Assembly: GCA_018228685.1 (NCBI GenBank)
Contig: CP073691.1
Span: forward strand, 1,674,001-1,738,000
Source of the DNA: Clostridiaceae bacterium Marseille-Q4149
Lineage (GTDB): Bacteria > Bacillota > Clostridia > Oscillospirales > Oscillospiraceae
Length of the DNA stretch: 64,000 bases
Reading direction: 5' to 3'
Shown: piece by piece, positions 45,400 through 54,093 of the stretch
Layout of the letters: each line of letters opens with the position of its first letter
Numbering within the stretch: position 1 is the stretch's first letter
The notes under the pieces: generated by a model
Database searches by the model: none
What the model was told of the DNA's origin: nothing
The model's input: the letters and a program-made list of their open reading frames with translations, nothing else
Made by a program: the position numbers and the translations under genes

Positions 45400-45644
45400 A
45401 GGCATCCTCCTTGCGTGATTGGTTGGTTCTTGATATAATGTGTTTGGTTCCGTTGGCTGTAAGCCAACCGTGTCTTTCGGTTGCTTTTCCATGCTCCATA
45501 TCCTCCTTTTCTCTGCAAACCGCCTCATAAGTAATCTGTGTAACTTGTGCTAAGATTACTTCCTCTACTAATAGGAGAAATACAGGGTGTAAATCGGAAC
45601 TGTTTTTGAAAAAAAAAATATTTTTTCGGGGAGGTGAAGCTGTC

Positions 45645-46577
45645 GTGGAACTTTGGGAGGATGAGCTGCTGCTGGATGATGATTTTTCCGATGAGGAAGA
45701 AGATGCCGAGGAGCAAATAGAGGAAACTGGTCTTGAAATAGATGCGGACGGCTTTGCCGATTGGGAGGATTCGTCTGACACTGCGCCGGTGGATGAGACG
45801 CTGGAGGAAGCGCTTGCAGAGGAACACACGCTGGAGCTGGAAAGCGAGCTGGAGCAGGACGAGCATCCCAGAGACTATCATGCCGAGCTGGAGGACGAGG
45901 AGGAAGAAGCCGCGCCCACCAGTGAAAAACGACTCAAGCGGGAGATTCGTGCAGAGGCGTTGAAGCGTTTAGAGGAAGCAGCCCGGACAGAATCGGATTT
46001 TCTGACTGTGGTAGACGAATGGAACAAGCTGGACAGGAACCGGGAGCGCCGGGAGCGTGACCACGAAAATCTGCGTGGAGACGTGCCGTTGGAGTTTCAG
46101 GCTGTACCTGATCCGAAGATTGCTCCCCTCTGGATGAATCTGCCAAGGTTCCGTCAGCTCTGTCAGGGAAACTTTCTCGACATCATCTTCTCCTGTCCCT
46201 ATGAGCTGCACGAGCTGACAGCAAACCGGTTTCTCTCCAAGCTCTTCTTCACCCTCAGCGATGAACAGAAGGAAGTGCTGTATTACCTGTTCGTCAAGCA
46301 ATACAGAACCACACGGCTTGCTGCCATCCGTGGGCAGTCCGACCGGAACATCCGAAAGCTGCGGATGACCATTCAGAAGAAGCTGCAAAGGCGGATGTAT
46401 GAGCATCTGAGCGAAAAGCTGGAAAACGATCATGGACTTACGCTGCGGGAGCGAGAGTTCGTAGAGGAATATGAAGCACTGCTGCAAACCATGGGCAAAG
46501 ATGCCGTGATCCGCCGGGAAAACAAAACCAAACCGAGAAAAAAGAAAACCGCCCTTGACGATGTCAAGGACGGTTGA
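45645..46577 (+). CDS. sigma-70-like factor with long acidic N-terminus
   Basis: A GTG at 45645, after GGGGAGGTGAAGCTGTC, is the best start; an upstream TTG at 45606 lacks a ribosome-binding site. The first 100 residues of the 310-residue protein are extremely acidic (LLLDDDFSDEEEDAEEQIEE). The C-terminal half has RFLSKLFFTLSDEQKEVLYY and TTRLAAIRGQSDRNIRKLRM, a region 4 type helix-turn-helix. It lies ahead of a DUF6076 gene in the same direction and is divergent from tnpW and the recombinase. A role in transcribing element genes is likely. Confidence 0.7.
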   Translation: MELWEDELLLDDDFSDEEEDAEEQIEETGLEIDADGFADWEDSSDTAPVDETLEEALAEEHTLELESELEQDEHPRDYHAELEDEEEEAAPTSEKRLKREIRAEALKRLEEAARTESDFLTVVDEWNKLDRNRERRERDHENLRGDVPLEFQAVPDPKIAPLWMNLPRFRQLCQGNFLDIIFSCPYELHELTANRFLSKLFFTLSDEQKEVLYYLFVKQYRTTRLAAIRGQSDRNIRKLRMTIQKKLQRRMYEHLSEKLENDHGLTLREREFVEEYEALLQTMGKDAVIRRENKTKPRKKKTALDDVKDG

Positions 46578-46633
46578 TACAATAGTAATATGGTTAATAT
46601 ATAGTTGGATTACGAGTTGAGAGGATCGACGCC

Positions 46634-47554
46634 ATGAAGAATCTCTTTGAGCAGTCCCGTTCCCATTGGGTGCGGTATGACCGCTATGAACTGAAAGCCG
46701 CCGCAGATGGGAAGCGGTACATCACGCCGGGAAAGAACGCTAAACCTGACATCTATAATCCCTTGAAGGAAGCGCCGGGAATCGTGCTGGATGCGCTGAA
46801 TGTGGGAATGTTGATGATGAACCGCAGTCCGGAGGACGAGGTGGAAAAGGCCATTCTGGAGTTTGTGACGCATTACGGCCTGCTGGGCCTGATGACAGCG
46901 CTGCCCACCACGCCGTCCTTCATGGACTATGAGAAAGTGTATCTGCCGAAAAACCATTTCATCAGGGCAGAATCCATGGAAACCGAGGACTATCTGGCGC
47001 TGTTCTATCCCTTTGACCAGCTGGATTTGGTCAAGAAGGGCATTGAGTCCAGCTGGAGCGTGTCCGGTGACCGCACGATGGTGGCGCTGACCATGACCTT
47101 TGCAGATGAACCCATGGCGAAAACCATGAGCTTCCAGCGGGAGTACGCTGAGCCGTATGAATGGGTGGCACAGCAGTTCAAGGACTGGGCCTTTACCCTG
47201 ACCACATCTATTCTGTACTACAACGATTATAATCTGATCGACGAGGATACAAGAAATCTGTACCGCATGGGCATGGCCGCCTTTGGCGGCATTGCGCCCA
47301 GCTATCATATTGAGCTGCTGGACAAGCCGACCATCTATTGGGATTTCCACTCTCTGCTGCTGGGCATCCAGATGATGTTCAGCTTCCTGCTGGTGGACGG
47401 AGAGAAGCCCCTGCGGCTGTGCAAGCACTGCCAGAAGGTGTTCCTGAGCAGCCGTTCCAATTCCGCATTTTGCAGTCCCCGGTGTAAGAATCAGTATAAT
47501 GTCTATAAGAGCAGAGGAAAAAATAAGGGACAGGACGGTGAGAATGATGATTGA
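46634..47554 (+). CDS. DUF6076 protein with C-terminal zinc-finger
   Basis: The 306-residue protein has a long alpha/beta region with no catalytic motif that I recognise. A C-terminal treble-clef-like finger, RLCKHCQKVFLSSRSNSAFC then SPRCKNQYNVYKSR, gives four cysteines for one zinc ion, and a basic tail follows. This is the DUF6076 pattern, often found after the acidic sigma-like protein in Clostridial elements. The finger suggests nucleic-acid binding. The last 11 bases overlap the AlbA_2 gene. Confidence 0.75.
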   Translation: MKNLFEQSRSHWVRYDRYELKAAADGKRYITPGKNAKPDIYNPLKEAPGIVLDALNVGMLMMNRSPEDEVEKAILEFVTHYGLLGLMTALPTTPSFMDYEKVYLPKNHFIRAESMETEDYLALFYPFDQLDLVKKGIESSWSVSGDRTMVALTMTFADEPMAKTMSFQREYAEPYEWVAQQFKDWAFTLTTSILYYNDYNLIDEDTRNLYRMGMAAFGGIAPSYHIELLDKPTIYWDFHSLLLGIQMMFSFLLVDGEKPLRLCKHCQKVFLSSRSNSAFCSPRCKNQYNVYKSRGKNKGQDGENDD

Positions 47555-48983
47555 CCGCTGGATCGCAGAAGCGACCGAATATGATTTCAAGGTCGCGCTG
47601 GAGGTAAAGAAGCCGAAAAGCTGGCTCAAAAGCGTCAGTGCCTTTGCAAACGGCATCGGCGGCACGCTGTTTTTCGGGATTGATGATGACAGAAACGTGA
47701 TAGGCTTGTCAGATGCGCAGACCGATGCGGAGACGATCAGCCGTCTGATCAAAGAGCGAATCACGCCCTATCCGAGTTTTGTCCTTGCTCCTGAACGAGA
47801 AAATGGTAAGGACATTCTTGTCCTGTCCGTATCGTCCGGACGGTCTACGCCGTATTACTATAAAGCGGACGGTATCATGGAAGCCTATATCCGAATGGGC
47901 AATGAAAGCGTGATCGCCCCGTCCTATGCGCTGAATCAGCTGATTCTCAAAGGGATGCACCGCACCTATGACGAACTGGTTTCCGAGTATGATTTCAAGG
48001 ATTACGCTTTTTCCAAGCTACGCGAACGGTATAAGGCTTGGACGGGCAACAGCATGGAAGAAAAGCTGTTCGATTCCTTCGATATGCGGGACGAACACGG
48101 CAAGCTGACCAATGCAGGCGCTTTGCTTGCGGATGATTCTCCCATCCGACATTCCCGCCTGTTCTGCACACGCTGGAACGGCCTTGATAAAAGCGGCGGC
48201 ATGGTAGATGCACTTGACAGTGCGGAATTCTCCGGCAGCCTGATCATTCTGCTCAATGAGGGCGTCAGCTTTGTCAAGCGGAATATGAAAACGCGCTGGA
48301 AGAAAACCGCCGATTCCCGTGTTGAGATGCCCGACTACTGCGAACGAAGCGTTTTCGAGGCCCTTGTCAATGCACTGATCCATCGTGACTATCTGATTTT
48401 GGGCAGCGAAGTCCACATCGACATTTACGATGACCGCCTTACCATATATTCTCCCGGCGGTATGGCAGACGGCACACGGATACAGGAGCGTGATCTGTCC
48501 AGTATTTCCTCCACGCGCCGCAACCCTGTCCTTGCAGATATTTTCGGACGGCTGGGCTATATGGAGCGGCAAGGCAGCGGCTTTAAGAAAATCACGGAAA
48601 CCTACCGCGCCGCTCACAATTACCGTGACGAACTGGAGCCTAAATTCTATTCAGATGCCAGTTCTTTTCAAGTTACGCTCTATAATCTGAATTACGGAAC
48701 TGCGGCAACCGCAAACAAGGTTACGATTGAGGACGAAAATGTTGCGATTGAGGTTGCGATTGACCGGCTGAACGCAAGCCAAGGTACGATTGCAAAGGCG
48801 AAAGCAGTATTTGCAAATATGGGCGCTGATGGCGTCTTTGGCCGATCTGACATTGCTGCTATCACAAAGGATTCTGTTACTGCCGCAGGCAATCTCATTA
48901 CAAAACTGAAAAATGCGGATTTGATCGAGCCTGTCAGCGGCTTTGGAAAGGGTAAATATAAGTTTATAGCACCAAAAGAATAA
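47544..48983 (+). CDS. AlbA_2-domain ATP-binding regulator
   Basis: The ATG at 47544, next to a second ATG, starts a 479-residue protein. Residues about 10-125 are the AlbA_2 (divergent AAA_4) domain, with KVALEVKKPKSWLKSVSAFA, NGIGGTLFFGIDDD and the YYYKADGIMEAYIRMGNE strand. The middle contains the GHKL-like ATPase part (ALVNALIHRDYLILGSEVHI, GGMADGTRIQERDLSS). The C-terminus looks like a winged helix (IAAITKDSVTAAGNLITKLK). Proteins of this kind are putative transcriptional regulators. It closes the sigma/DUF6076 operon before a strong terminator. Confidence 0.82.
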   Translation: MMIDRWIAEATEYDFKVALEVKKPKSWLKSVSAFANGIGGTLFFGIDDDRNVIGLSDAQTDAETISRLIKERITPYPSFVLAPERENGKDILVLSVSSGRSTPYYYKADGIMEAYIRMGNESVIAPSYALNQLILKGMHRTYDELVSEYDFKDYAFSKLRERYKAWTGNSMEEKLFDSFDMRDEHGKLTNAGALLADDSPIRHSRLFCTRWNGLDKSGGMVDALDSAEFSGSLIILLNEGVSFVKRNMKTRWKKTADSRVEMPDYCERSVFEALVNALIHRDYLILGSEVHIDIYDDRLTIYSPGGMADGTRIQERDLSSISSTRRNPVLADIFGRLGYMERQGSGFKKITETYRAAHNYRDELEPKFYSDASSFQVTLYNLNYGTAATANKVTIEDENVAIEVAIDRLNASQGTIAKAKAVFANMGADGVFGRSDIAAITKDSVTAAGNLITKLKNADLIEPVSGFGKGKYKFIAPKE

Positions 48984-48988
48984 AGATA

Positions 48989-49024
48989 ATGCCCGTTATT
49001 GGCCATACTGCCAATAACGGGCAT
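48989..49024. terminator. bidirectional terminator
   Basis: The arms atgcccgttattggc and gccaataacgggcat are perfectly complementary around CATACT. It separates the AlbA_2 gene from the convergent tnpV. Confidence 0.85.
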
Positions 49025-49027
49025 CTG

Positions 49028-49399
49028 TCATTCATATACAAGCTCAGTCAGAACGATTTCCTCTGCGCGGCTGTGGATGTTGTTCATGCGGCGCACCCAT
49101 TCCATTTGGTCGGCGGCTTTGAGCGCTTCGGTCACATCTTCCTGCCTTGCCATATCGGAAACGATGATTGCCATACGCTCGTTGCAGGCTTGGTCGATCT
49201 CGGCAAGGTGCCGATGCAGCGTTCCGCTTGTGAGCAGGTTTGTGTAGAGAATAGGGCGATGTTCTTTCAGATAGCTGCGGCGCATACGCCCGTACTTGCC
49301 GATCTGATATTCTGGTTCGTCCGGCAGCGCAAGGTTCGGGATAAGATAATCACCCTCCTGACGGTAAGTGCCGCCCATTTCCTCAAATAGAGATTTCAT
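49028..49399 (-). CDS. tnpV: transposon-encoded protein TnpV (second copy)
   Basis: The 123-residue protein shows the TnpV pattern (PNLALPDEPEYQIGKYGRMR, RSYLKEHRPILY, MEWVRRMNNIHSRAEEIVLT). It differs enough from the copy at 36379 to have come from a different element. It is close to the right junction of the inserted segment. Confidence 0.85.
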   Translation of the reverse strand: MKSLFEEMGGTYRQEGDYLIPNLALPDEPEYQIGKYGRMRRSYLKEHRPILYTNLLTSGTLHRHLAEIDQACNERMAIIVSDMARQEDVTEALKAADQMEWVRRMNNIHSRAEEIVLTELVYE

Positions 49400-49541
49400 A
49401 AAGTTCAGCTCCTTTTTGTGTTGATTTGCAACGGTTATAAGGTTTTTTGGGCTCCTTTCCTACAACTGCTGTTCCATTCACCACAAATGAGCCGCAGTCA
49501 TATGTATTAGGTGGGAGAAACCACCCTCTACATAGTAACTC

Positions 49542-49640
49542 TTGGTTTGAAATAGAATTGCTCTCACCTTGCAGCTCGTCCTCGTGGGATAATCTCGGAT
49601 AAAGGGCGGTAATAAGGTTTCGGGTGGTCTGTCTTAACAT
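49542..49640 (-). pseudogene. serine recombinase N-terminus, 33 residues, other half at 37270-38784
   Basis: From the ATG at 49640, preceded by GGAGGACACT, the sequence reads RNLITALYPRLSHEDELQGE then SNSISNQ, with the catalytic Ser in YPRLSHED. After this Gln the frame continues with unrelated residues (ELLCRGWFLPP). The next recombinase residues, KRILETYAKQ, are found at 38784 on the same strand, so this is the other half of a gene split by the 10.8-kb insert. Confidence 0.85.
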
Positions 49641-49740
49641 AGTGTCCTCCATTTCCGACAGCCAGCCCCACTATTCCGTATGACTATCATACCACACGCC
49701 GGGGCTGGCTGTACAGTCCTTTCTGCTTCTTTACGTCCCG

Positions 49741-49923
49741 TCAAATTGCCGATTTTTGTGTAGCAGCTTCCGCTTCCAGCACTTTCAGCATTTTATCGGC
49801 GGCGGTGGCGGTGGTGTCCTGCTTGAAATAGCCGGAAACGACAAGGACAGAATTACCTATGCGGATTTCCGTCACGCAATCCGGGCGGCGGGTGCTGCGG
49901 TCATTCTTTGGGGTGTTGGTCAT
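49741..49923 (-). CDS. tnpW: transposon-encoded protein TnpW
   Basis: The 60-residue protein reads DCVTEIRIGNSVLVVSGYFK then ATAADKMLKVLEAEAATQK, the TnpW consensus. Its ATG overlaps the stop of the DnaC-like gene. It directly precedes the recombinase fragment, the usual gene order of these elements. Confidence 0.88.
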   Translation of the reverse strand: MTNTPKNDRSTRRPDCVTEIRIGNSVLVVSGYFKQDTTATAADKMLKVLEAEAATQKSAI

Positions 49924-50777
49924 AGGCGGCTCTCCTTTCTGTTCATCAGCTTTTTCAGTTGTCCCATTTTCTCCTGCGCCGTGGCTTTTCGGAAGTTGCT
50001 CCCGGTAAAGCGGACAGGAGAACACATTTCAATCAGACGGTCATAAATGCGGGCGTGGGCGGTGTCCTCCGGGTGCTGCAAGTCCTCCAGCGTGAGATTA
50101 GTCGTGACGATCAGCGGCCTGCCGCTGCGGTAACGGCTGTCAATCACGTTGTAGACCTGCTCTAAGCCGTATTCCGTTCCCCGTTCCATTCCAAAATCGT
50201 CAAGGATAAGCAGCGGGAAGCTGCAAAGTCGGGAGATATATTCATTCCTGCCCTCAAAGCTGGCGGCAAGGTCACCCAATATCAATGCAAAGTTTGTCAT
50301 GCACACGGGGATTTCACGCTCCATAAGGGCATTTGCGATACAGCCCGCAAAATAGCTCTTGCCTGTGCCAACGCCGCCCCATAGCAGATAGCCAATGTTG
50401 CGCTCTTTCATGGTTTCCCAGTTCTCCACATAGAAATGGGCGTGTTCCATTTGCGGGCACTTGCCGTTGTCGTTCTCAAACGTCCAGCCCTGCATAGCCG
50501 GGTCTGTAAAGCCCCGCCGCTTCAACCGCTCGACAGTTTCAAGGTGACTGCGCTGTTTCTCTGCGGCTTCCCGTTCCTCACGCTCTGCCCGCTGGCAGTC
50601 ACATTCTGCCGGGTGGCGGTCACGCCCCAGCCATGCGGCGGTTTCTTTGGGGAAATAGCCCTCTTTGGGCTTGTGGCACTTCCCGCAGTATAAAAGCCCG
50701 TCCTCGCCGGTGTAGTCCTCCGGCTCCGGCGTGGTGTCGGTCATATTCAAAATCATTTCATCAAATCCATTCGTCAT
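49920..50777 (-). CDS. DnaC/IstB-like helicase loader
   Basis: The 285-residue protein has an N-terminal zinc-binding pair (LLYCGKCHKPKEGY, ECDCQRAE) and an AAA+ ATPase domain with Walker A YLLWGGVGTGKSYFAGC, Walker B FPLLILDDFGMERG and a sensor region VTTNLTLEDL. This is the layout of DnaC-type loaders in conjugative transposons, which load a helicase during element replication. It overlaps the replisome organiser gene upstream by 4 bases and tnpW downstream by 4 bases. Confidence 0.9.
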   Translation of the reverse strand: MTNGFDEMILNMTDTTPEPEDYTGEDGLLYCGKCHKPKEGYFPKETAAWLGRDRHPAECDCQRAEREEREAAEKQRSHLETVERLKRRGFTDPAMQGWTFENDNGKCPQMEHAHFYVENWETMKERNIGYLLWGGVGTGKSYFAGCIANALMEREIPVCMTNFALILGDLAASFEGRNEYISRLCSFPLLILDDFGMERGTEYGLEQVYNVIDSRYRSGRPLIVTTNLTLEDLQHPEDTAHARIYDRLIEMCSPVRFTGSNFRKATAQEKMGQLKKLMNRKESRL

Positions 50778-51532
50778 AAGCTCTCGCCCTCCTTACAGGT
50801 ATAATCGGGTATGCCCTTTTTCGGGGCTTTCTTGGCTGCGTCCTCCTGCGCCCACTTGAAAATCGTGGCTGCATGGCTCTTGTATTTCCTCCCGCTGGAA
50901 GCGATATGGCAGGATAGGCGGTCAATGTAATACTCCCACTTGCCGGGAAGCTCTGTTTTCAGCCCGTCAAGCTCCGTATCGGAAAGAATGACATTGTGGT
51001 ATCTGCCATAGGCGGCGGGGGCGGGGTGTCCCGTTTCTAACTCTCTCTCTTTTTCTATTTCTATATCTATCTCTTTCTCTATCTCTATCTCTGGTGGACA
51101 AATGTCCGCTCGATATGGTGGACATTTGTCCGCCCCTGTCTGCGGCAGGGCTTTTTGTTCCTGCAAAGCCAGCCGCGCCCTGCGCTTGCGCTCCCCCTCG
51201 GTAGAGGACTGGCCGATTAAAAGCTCAATGTTGCTCATGTAGAGTGCGCCGCTTGGCAAAGGCTCCACAAGCCCCAGCTTCATAAAGATTTTCAAAGCTC
51301 TCTCTACGGTACCTACCTGCTGGCGGGTAATGGTCGCAATCATCTGGGCGGTGTAGGGGATATTCTCGTCAAGCTGCAATTTCCCGCCGTTTTTCAGCGA
51401 TTTCAAGTACAGCTTCAAGAGAATGTTGGAATAGATAACGCCGTCCTGCATACTTTCCAGCAGAACGATTGCATCATCGTCAAAATAGCTCTCTTTCAGC
51501 TTGAGGTAGTAATATTTGCGGTTATCTGCCAT
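50774..51532 (-). CDS. phage replisome organiser-type replication protein
   Basis: The ATG at 51532 starts MADNRKYYYLKLKESYFDDD and a 252-residue protein. The N-terminal winged helix (VIYSNILLKLYLKSLKNGGK, IATITRQQVGTVERALKIF) matches the replisome organiser domain. An acidic/basic low-complexity linker (EIEIEKEIDIEIEKERE) follows, and the C-terminal region contains SSGRKYKSHAATIFKWAQED, typical of helicase-loader partners. It should bind the element's origin and recruit the DnaC-like loader encoded next. Confidence 0.85.
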   Translation of the reverse strand: MADNRKYYYLKLKESYFDDDAIVLLESMQDGVIYSNILLKLYLKSLKNGGKLQLDENIPYTAQMIATITRQQVGTVERALKIFMKLGLVEPLPSGALYMSNIELLIGQSSTEGERKRRARLALQEQKALPQTGADKCPPYRADICPPEIEIEKEIDIEIEKERELETGHPAPAAYGRYHNVILSDTELDGLKTELPGKWEYYIDRLSCHIASSGRKYKSHAATIFKWAQEDAAKKAPKKGIPDYTCKEGESL

Positions 51533-51713
51533 AGGCTGCGTCCTCCTTTTTCCAGCGTTTGGAATAATAGCGAGGGCATAGTATGATAACCGCCCGGAAG
51601 CTCTGTTTGCAGTCACGGGTGCAGCCCCGGCATAGGTCGTTGTAAGTGATACGGTTGCGGTGGTTGAGGAAGAAAGACCATTCCAGCCGCCGCTTCTTGC
51701 TCATTCTCGGCAA
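51522..51713 (-). CDS. small Cys-rich element protein, paralogue of the one at 33848
   Basis: The 63-residue protein MPRMSKKRRLEWSFFLNHRN has CRGCTRDCKQSF and ILCPRYYSK, the same four-Cys pattern as the copy at 33848-34036. It overlaps the replisome organiser gene by 11 bases and begins the replication operon of this module. Confidence 0.7.
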   Translation of the reverse strand: MPRMSKKRRLEWSFFLNHRNRITYNDLCRGCTRDCKQSFRAVIILCPRYYSKRWKKEDAAYGR

Positions 51714-51774
51714 TGGTAAGCTCCTTTCTGCCGTTCCTATCGGTGTAGCGGGATAGGGGGCATTTTCTGTATGT

Positions 51775-51891
51775 TCTCGGTATCATTTTCGGGCTTTTTC
51801 TGCCCTGTAAGCCCCGTTTGGAAGTCGGGGAGTATTGCGGTAAGGGTTCATATCATACCTGTATTTTTGTAGGGTTTCGGTATCATTTCGG
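51775..51891. repeat. iteron-like words upstream of replication genes
   Basis: TTTCGGTATCATTTCGG lies at 51875-51891 and a variant TCTCGGTATCATTTTCGG at 51775-51792. The same 17-mer is present at 34165-34181 in the other replication module. They could be initiator-binding or regulator-binding sites. Confidence 0.45.
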
Positions 51892-51899
51892 GGCGGTCT

Positions 51900-53531
51900 T
51901 TAACGCTCCTGTTCACGCTTTTTCTGCTGGCTCGGTGCGCCCCTTAAAATCTGGTCGATATTGCGTCTGACTGTCTGAAGCTCCTGCGCCCGCTGGCGTT
52001 TCTCCCGGTAGTCGTTATATCCGGCGTTCTTCTGGACGGTAAGCTGCTCAATCTCCCTTTGCAGGGCTTTGCTGGCTGGCAGCTTGGTTATTCCATGCTC
52101 CCGGAAATAACGGGCGGCTGTGTCCGCTATGATAAAATCGCTTTCGTGCTGTTCCCGGTAGGCTCTCCGGGCTTTCTCCGATTTCTGCGCTTTCAGACCG
52201 TCACGGGCGGGCTTCGTGCCGATATAGCCCAAAAGGTTGCGCTGCAATTCCTTTTTCTCCCGGATAGCGGCTTCCAGCCCTTTCAGTCCGGCAAGGCTCT
52301 CCTGCGTGGCGGTGTTGGCTGCGGAAATGGCAGCGTCCAGCTCGTCCGGGGAAGAAAAGCCATACTGCTGGTAGAGCATGAGGGTAGCCGACATCTGTTT
52401 GAGGTTGTGCATGGTCGCCCACTTCTCATAGCCCCGTCCTTTCCCCTCGGCTCGCTTGGCGGCTATGTCTACCATGCGCTGTACAGCGTCATTGTTCGGG
52501 GCGTTTTTCGCTTCTTTTTTCGTCCGTAAGCGGTCTTTGATACTGCCGGGGTATTCCGCTATGGCTGCGGGTTTTTCGGCGGCTCTGGCGGCGTTCTGCT
52601 CCAAAACGGAGAGGACAGCAGCCCGGTCAAAATCGTCCCCCAGCTTCCGGGCGGTAATTGGCTTCGTCCTGTCCGGCGTGAGGTAACTTAGCCGCCCCCG
52701 GCTCTCCTTGACGGTCACACCATGCCGGAGAAGCAGGGCGGCAAACTCATCAAAGCCGGAAGCAGCGGCAAGGGCTTCCCGGATAGTCCGGCGCAGCTTC
52801 GCCTTATCCGTTTCAAACTTGGTCTGCCGGGGCGCGATACCGTCCGCAGCAATAGGGGCGTTGGCTCTGTCAAGGGCAGCCTGTCCTTTCTTCTGCGCCC
52901 AATACTCACGCTCGGTAATGCGTTCTTTGCTGCCGTTCAAAAGGTCTATCTGGTAAAGCCCCTCGCTGTGGCACATCTCCATGACTTCGGCTTTCAGATA
53001 GTTCATAGCTGCGTCCGTACAGCGGTGCTTGCAGCCTGCTTTCCTGTCCGCTGGCCTGTCCATGTGGGGCAGCATGGGAACCTCCGCAATCCGCAGACTG
53101 TTAATGACGATATGCACATGGATATTTTCGGTGTGGCTGTGTCCGTCCGGGTGGGTGCAGACAAGGGCCTGGTGTCCGGGGAAATGCTCGGCGCAGAACT
53201 TCTCGCCCAGCTCCTGCGCCCGATCAACGGTCAAGCCGTTGTCCGGGCCGTCCCGTGGGTCAAAGCTGATGATGTAGTGGTGGCTCTTTACGTCCTCCCG
53301 TTTCTGGTTCTTGCCGTAGCGGAGATTGGAGCGCATACAGGCAACGGCAAAATCCTCCCCGCCACAATTCAGAGAGGATATGCGGTAGTCTACCCTCGGT
53401 ATGAGCCGCCCGTCTGCGTCAAGGGTGGGCTTCATGGTAAACTCGTCATGCTCGAATGTGAGGTATTTTTCAGCGTCCCCGTAGTTGGCATTTTTAGAGC
53501 TGATATGTTTGAGTATCGCCAACGGCTTCAC
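51900..53531 (-). CDS. MOBP-type relaxase
   Basis: The 543-residue protein has an N-terminal relaxase domain with HYIISFDPRD and the three-His metal motif HSHTENIHVHIVINS, preceded by candidate catalytic tyrosines near residues 17-23 and 49. The C-terminal 300 residues are charged and helical. It should nick oriT and pilot the strand during mobilisation. The MobC-like gene overlaps its start by 38 bases, and a candidate oriT lies beyond that gene. Length and motifs look intact. Confidence 0.9.
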   Translation of the reverse strand: MKPLAILKHISSKNANYGDAEKYLTFEHDEFTMKPTLDADGRLIPRVDYRISSLNCGGEDFAVACMRSNLRYGKNQKREDVKSHHYIISFDPRDGPDNGLTVDRAQELGEKFCAEHFPGHQALVCTHPDGHSHTENIHVHIVINSLRIAEVPMLPHMDRPADRKAGCKHRCTDAAMNYLKAEVMEMCHSEGLYQIDLLNGSKERITEREYWAQKKGQAALDRANAPIAADGIAPRQTKFETDKAKLRRTIREALAAASGFDEFAALLLRHGVTVKESRGRLSYLTPDRTKPITARKLGDDFDRAAVLSVLEQNAARAAEKPAAIAEYPGSIKDRLRTKKEAKNAPNNDAVQRMVDIAAKRAEGKGRGYEKWATMHNLKQMSATLMLYQQYGFSSPDELDAAISAANTATQESLAGLKGLEAAIREKKELQRNLLGYIGTKPARDGLKAQKSEKARRAYREQHESDFIIADTAARYFREHGITKLPASKALQREIEQLTVQKNAGYNDYREKRQRAQELQTVRRNIDQILRGAPSQQKKREQER

Positions 53532-53892
53532 CTACTTTCTGCAAGACTTCAAACTTCAAGGCGGCAAGGTCGGCGGCGGCTCCCCGCACTTCCTTTTCCA
53601 GCCCCCGGTAGGGGCTTCCGTATTCGTTCAGGCTCCGGGCAATCTGGTTTAAGTTGCCGCCGATTTTCCCGTACTCTGCCGTGAGCTTGGAGAGGGCGGC
53701 AAGCAGCCCGTCATTGACCGGGGAAACGGTGACAATGGGGCGTATGGTCGCTTTCCGTATGGCTTGCCGGATAAACTCGGACTGGCTGATTTCATAAGCC
53801 GCCAGCCGCCCGGTGAAGTCGGCGTATTCTTCATCGGTCATGCGGGTCTTTACCACATGACGGCGGTGGGGCGTATTGTATTTCTTTCGCAT
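53494..53892 (-). CDS. mobC: MobC-like relaxosome protein
   Basis: The ATG at 53892 begins MRKKYNTPHRRHVVKTRMTD. The 132-residue protein has a ribbon-helix-helix N-terminus (KTRMTDEEYADFTGRLAAYE, ISQSEFIRQAIRKA) and the MobC motif GGNLNQIARSLNEYG. MobC proteins bind oriT and help melt it for the relaxase. Its 3' end overlaps the relaxase gene. The repeats at 54094-54213 lie upstream and are its probable target. Confidence 0.88.
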   Translation of the reverse strand: MRKKYNTPHRRHVVKTRMTDEEYADFTGRLAAYEISQSEFIRQAIRKATIRPIVTVSPVNDGLLAALSKLTAEYGKIGGNLNQIARSLNEYGSPYRGLEKEVRGAAADLAALKFEVLQKVGEAVGDTQTYQL

Positions 53893-54093
53893 GGTCTGTG
53901 ACCTCCTTTCTCGCCCGACAGGGCGCATAGCAGGGTTTGGGGAAGGCACTCCCCAACAAGATTCCCGCAGGGGCAAAAATAAGCGGAGAGCGAATTTTGG
54001 CACCTCGGTAGAATCTTGCTCTGAAAAACTCCGGCGTTCCCCGGCTCCCGTCCTTTCCGCTAACAAAACGTTTCAAAAGGGCTTTGCTACCCG

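Larger units (their letters stand above)
38785..49541. mobile_element. 10.8-kb insertion inside a serine recombinase gene
   Basis: The two halves of one recombinase flank this segment and join in frame within a Gln codon when it is removed. The segment carries tnpV, an AlbA_2/DUF6076/sigma operon, tnpW, the N-terminal part of its own serine recombinase and a low-GC cargo (C39-like peptidase fragment, beta-propeller protein, IS110 relic, ABC exporter). Its own recombinase is truncated by the cargo, so it is probably no longer mobile by itself. Confidence 0.75.

Noticed and set aside
45293-45881. Ser-rich frames antisense to the acidic sigma-like gene
   Set aside because: Runs of serine and leucine are the complement of the acidic codons on the plus strand.
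46610-47764. 384-codon frame antisense to the DUF6076 gene
   Set aside because: The plus strand has a recognisable zinc finger and overlaps naturally with the next gene; the antisense frame has none of these.
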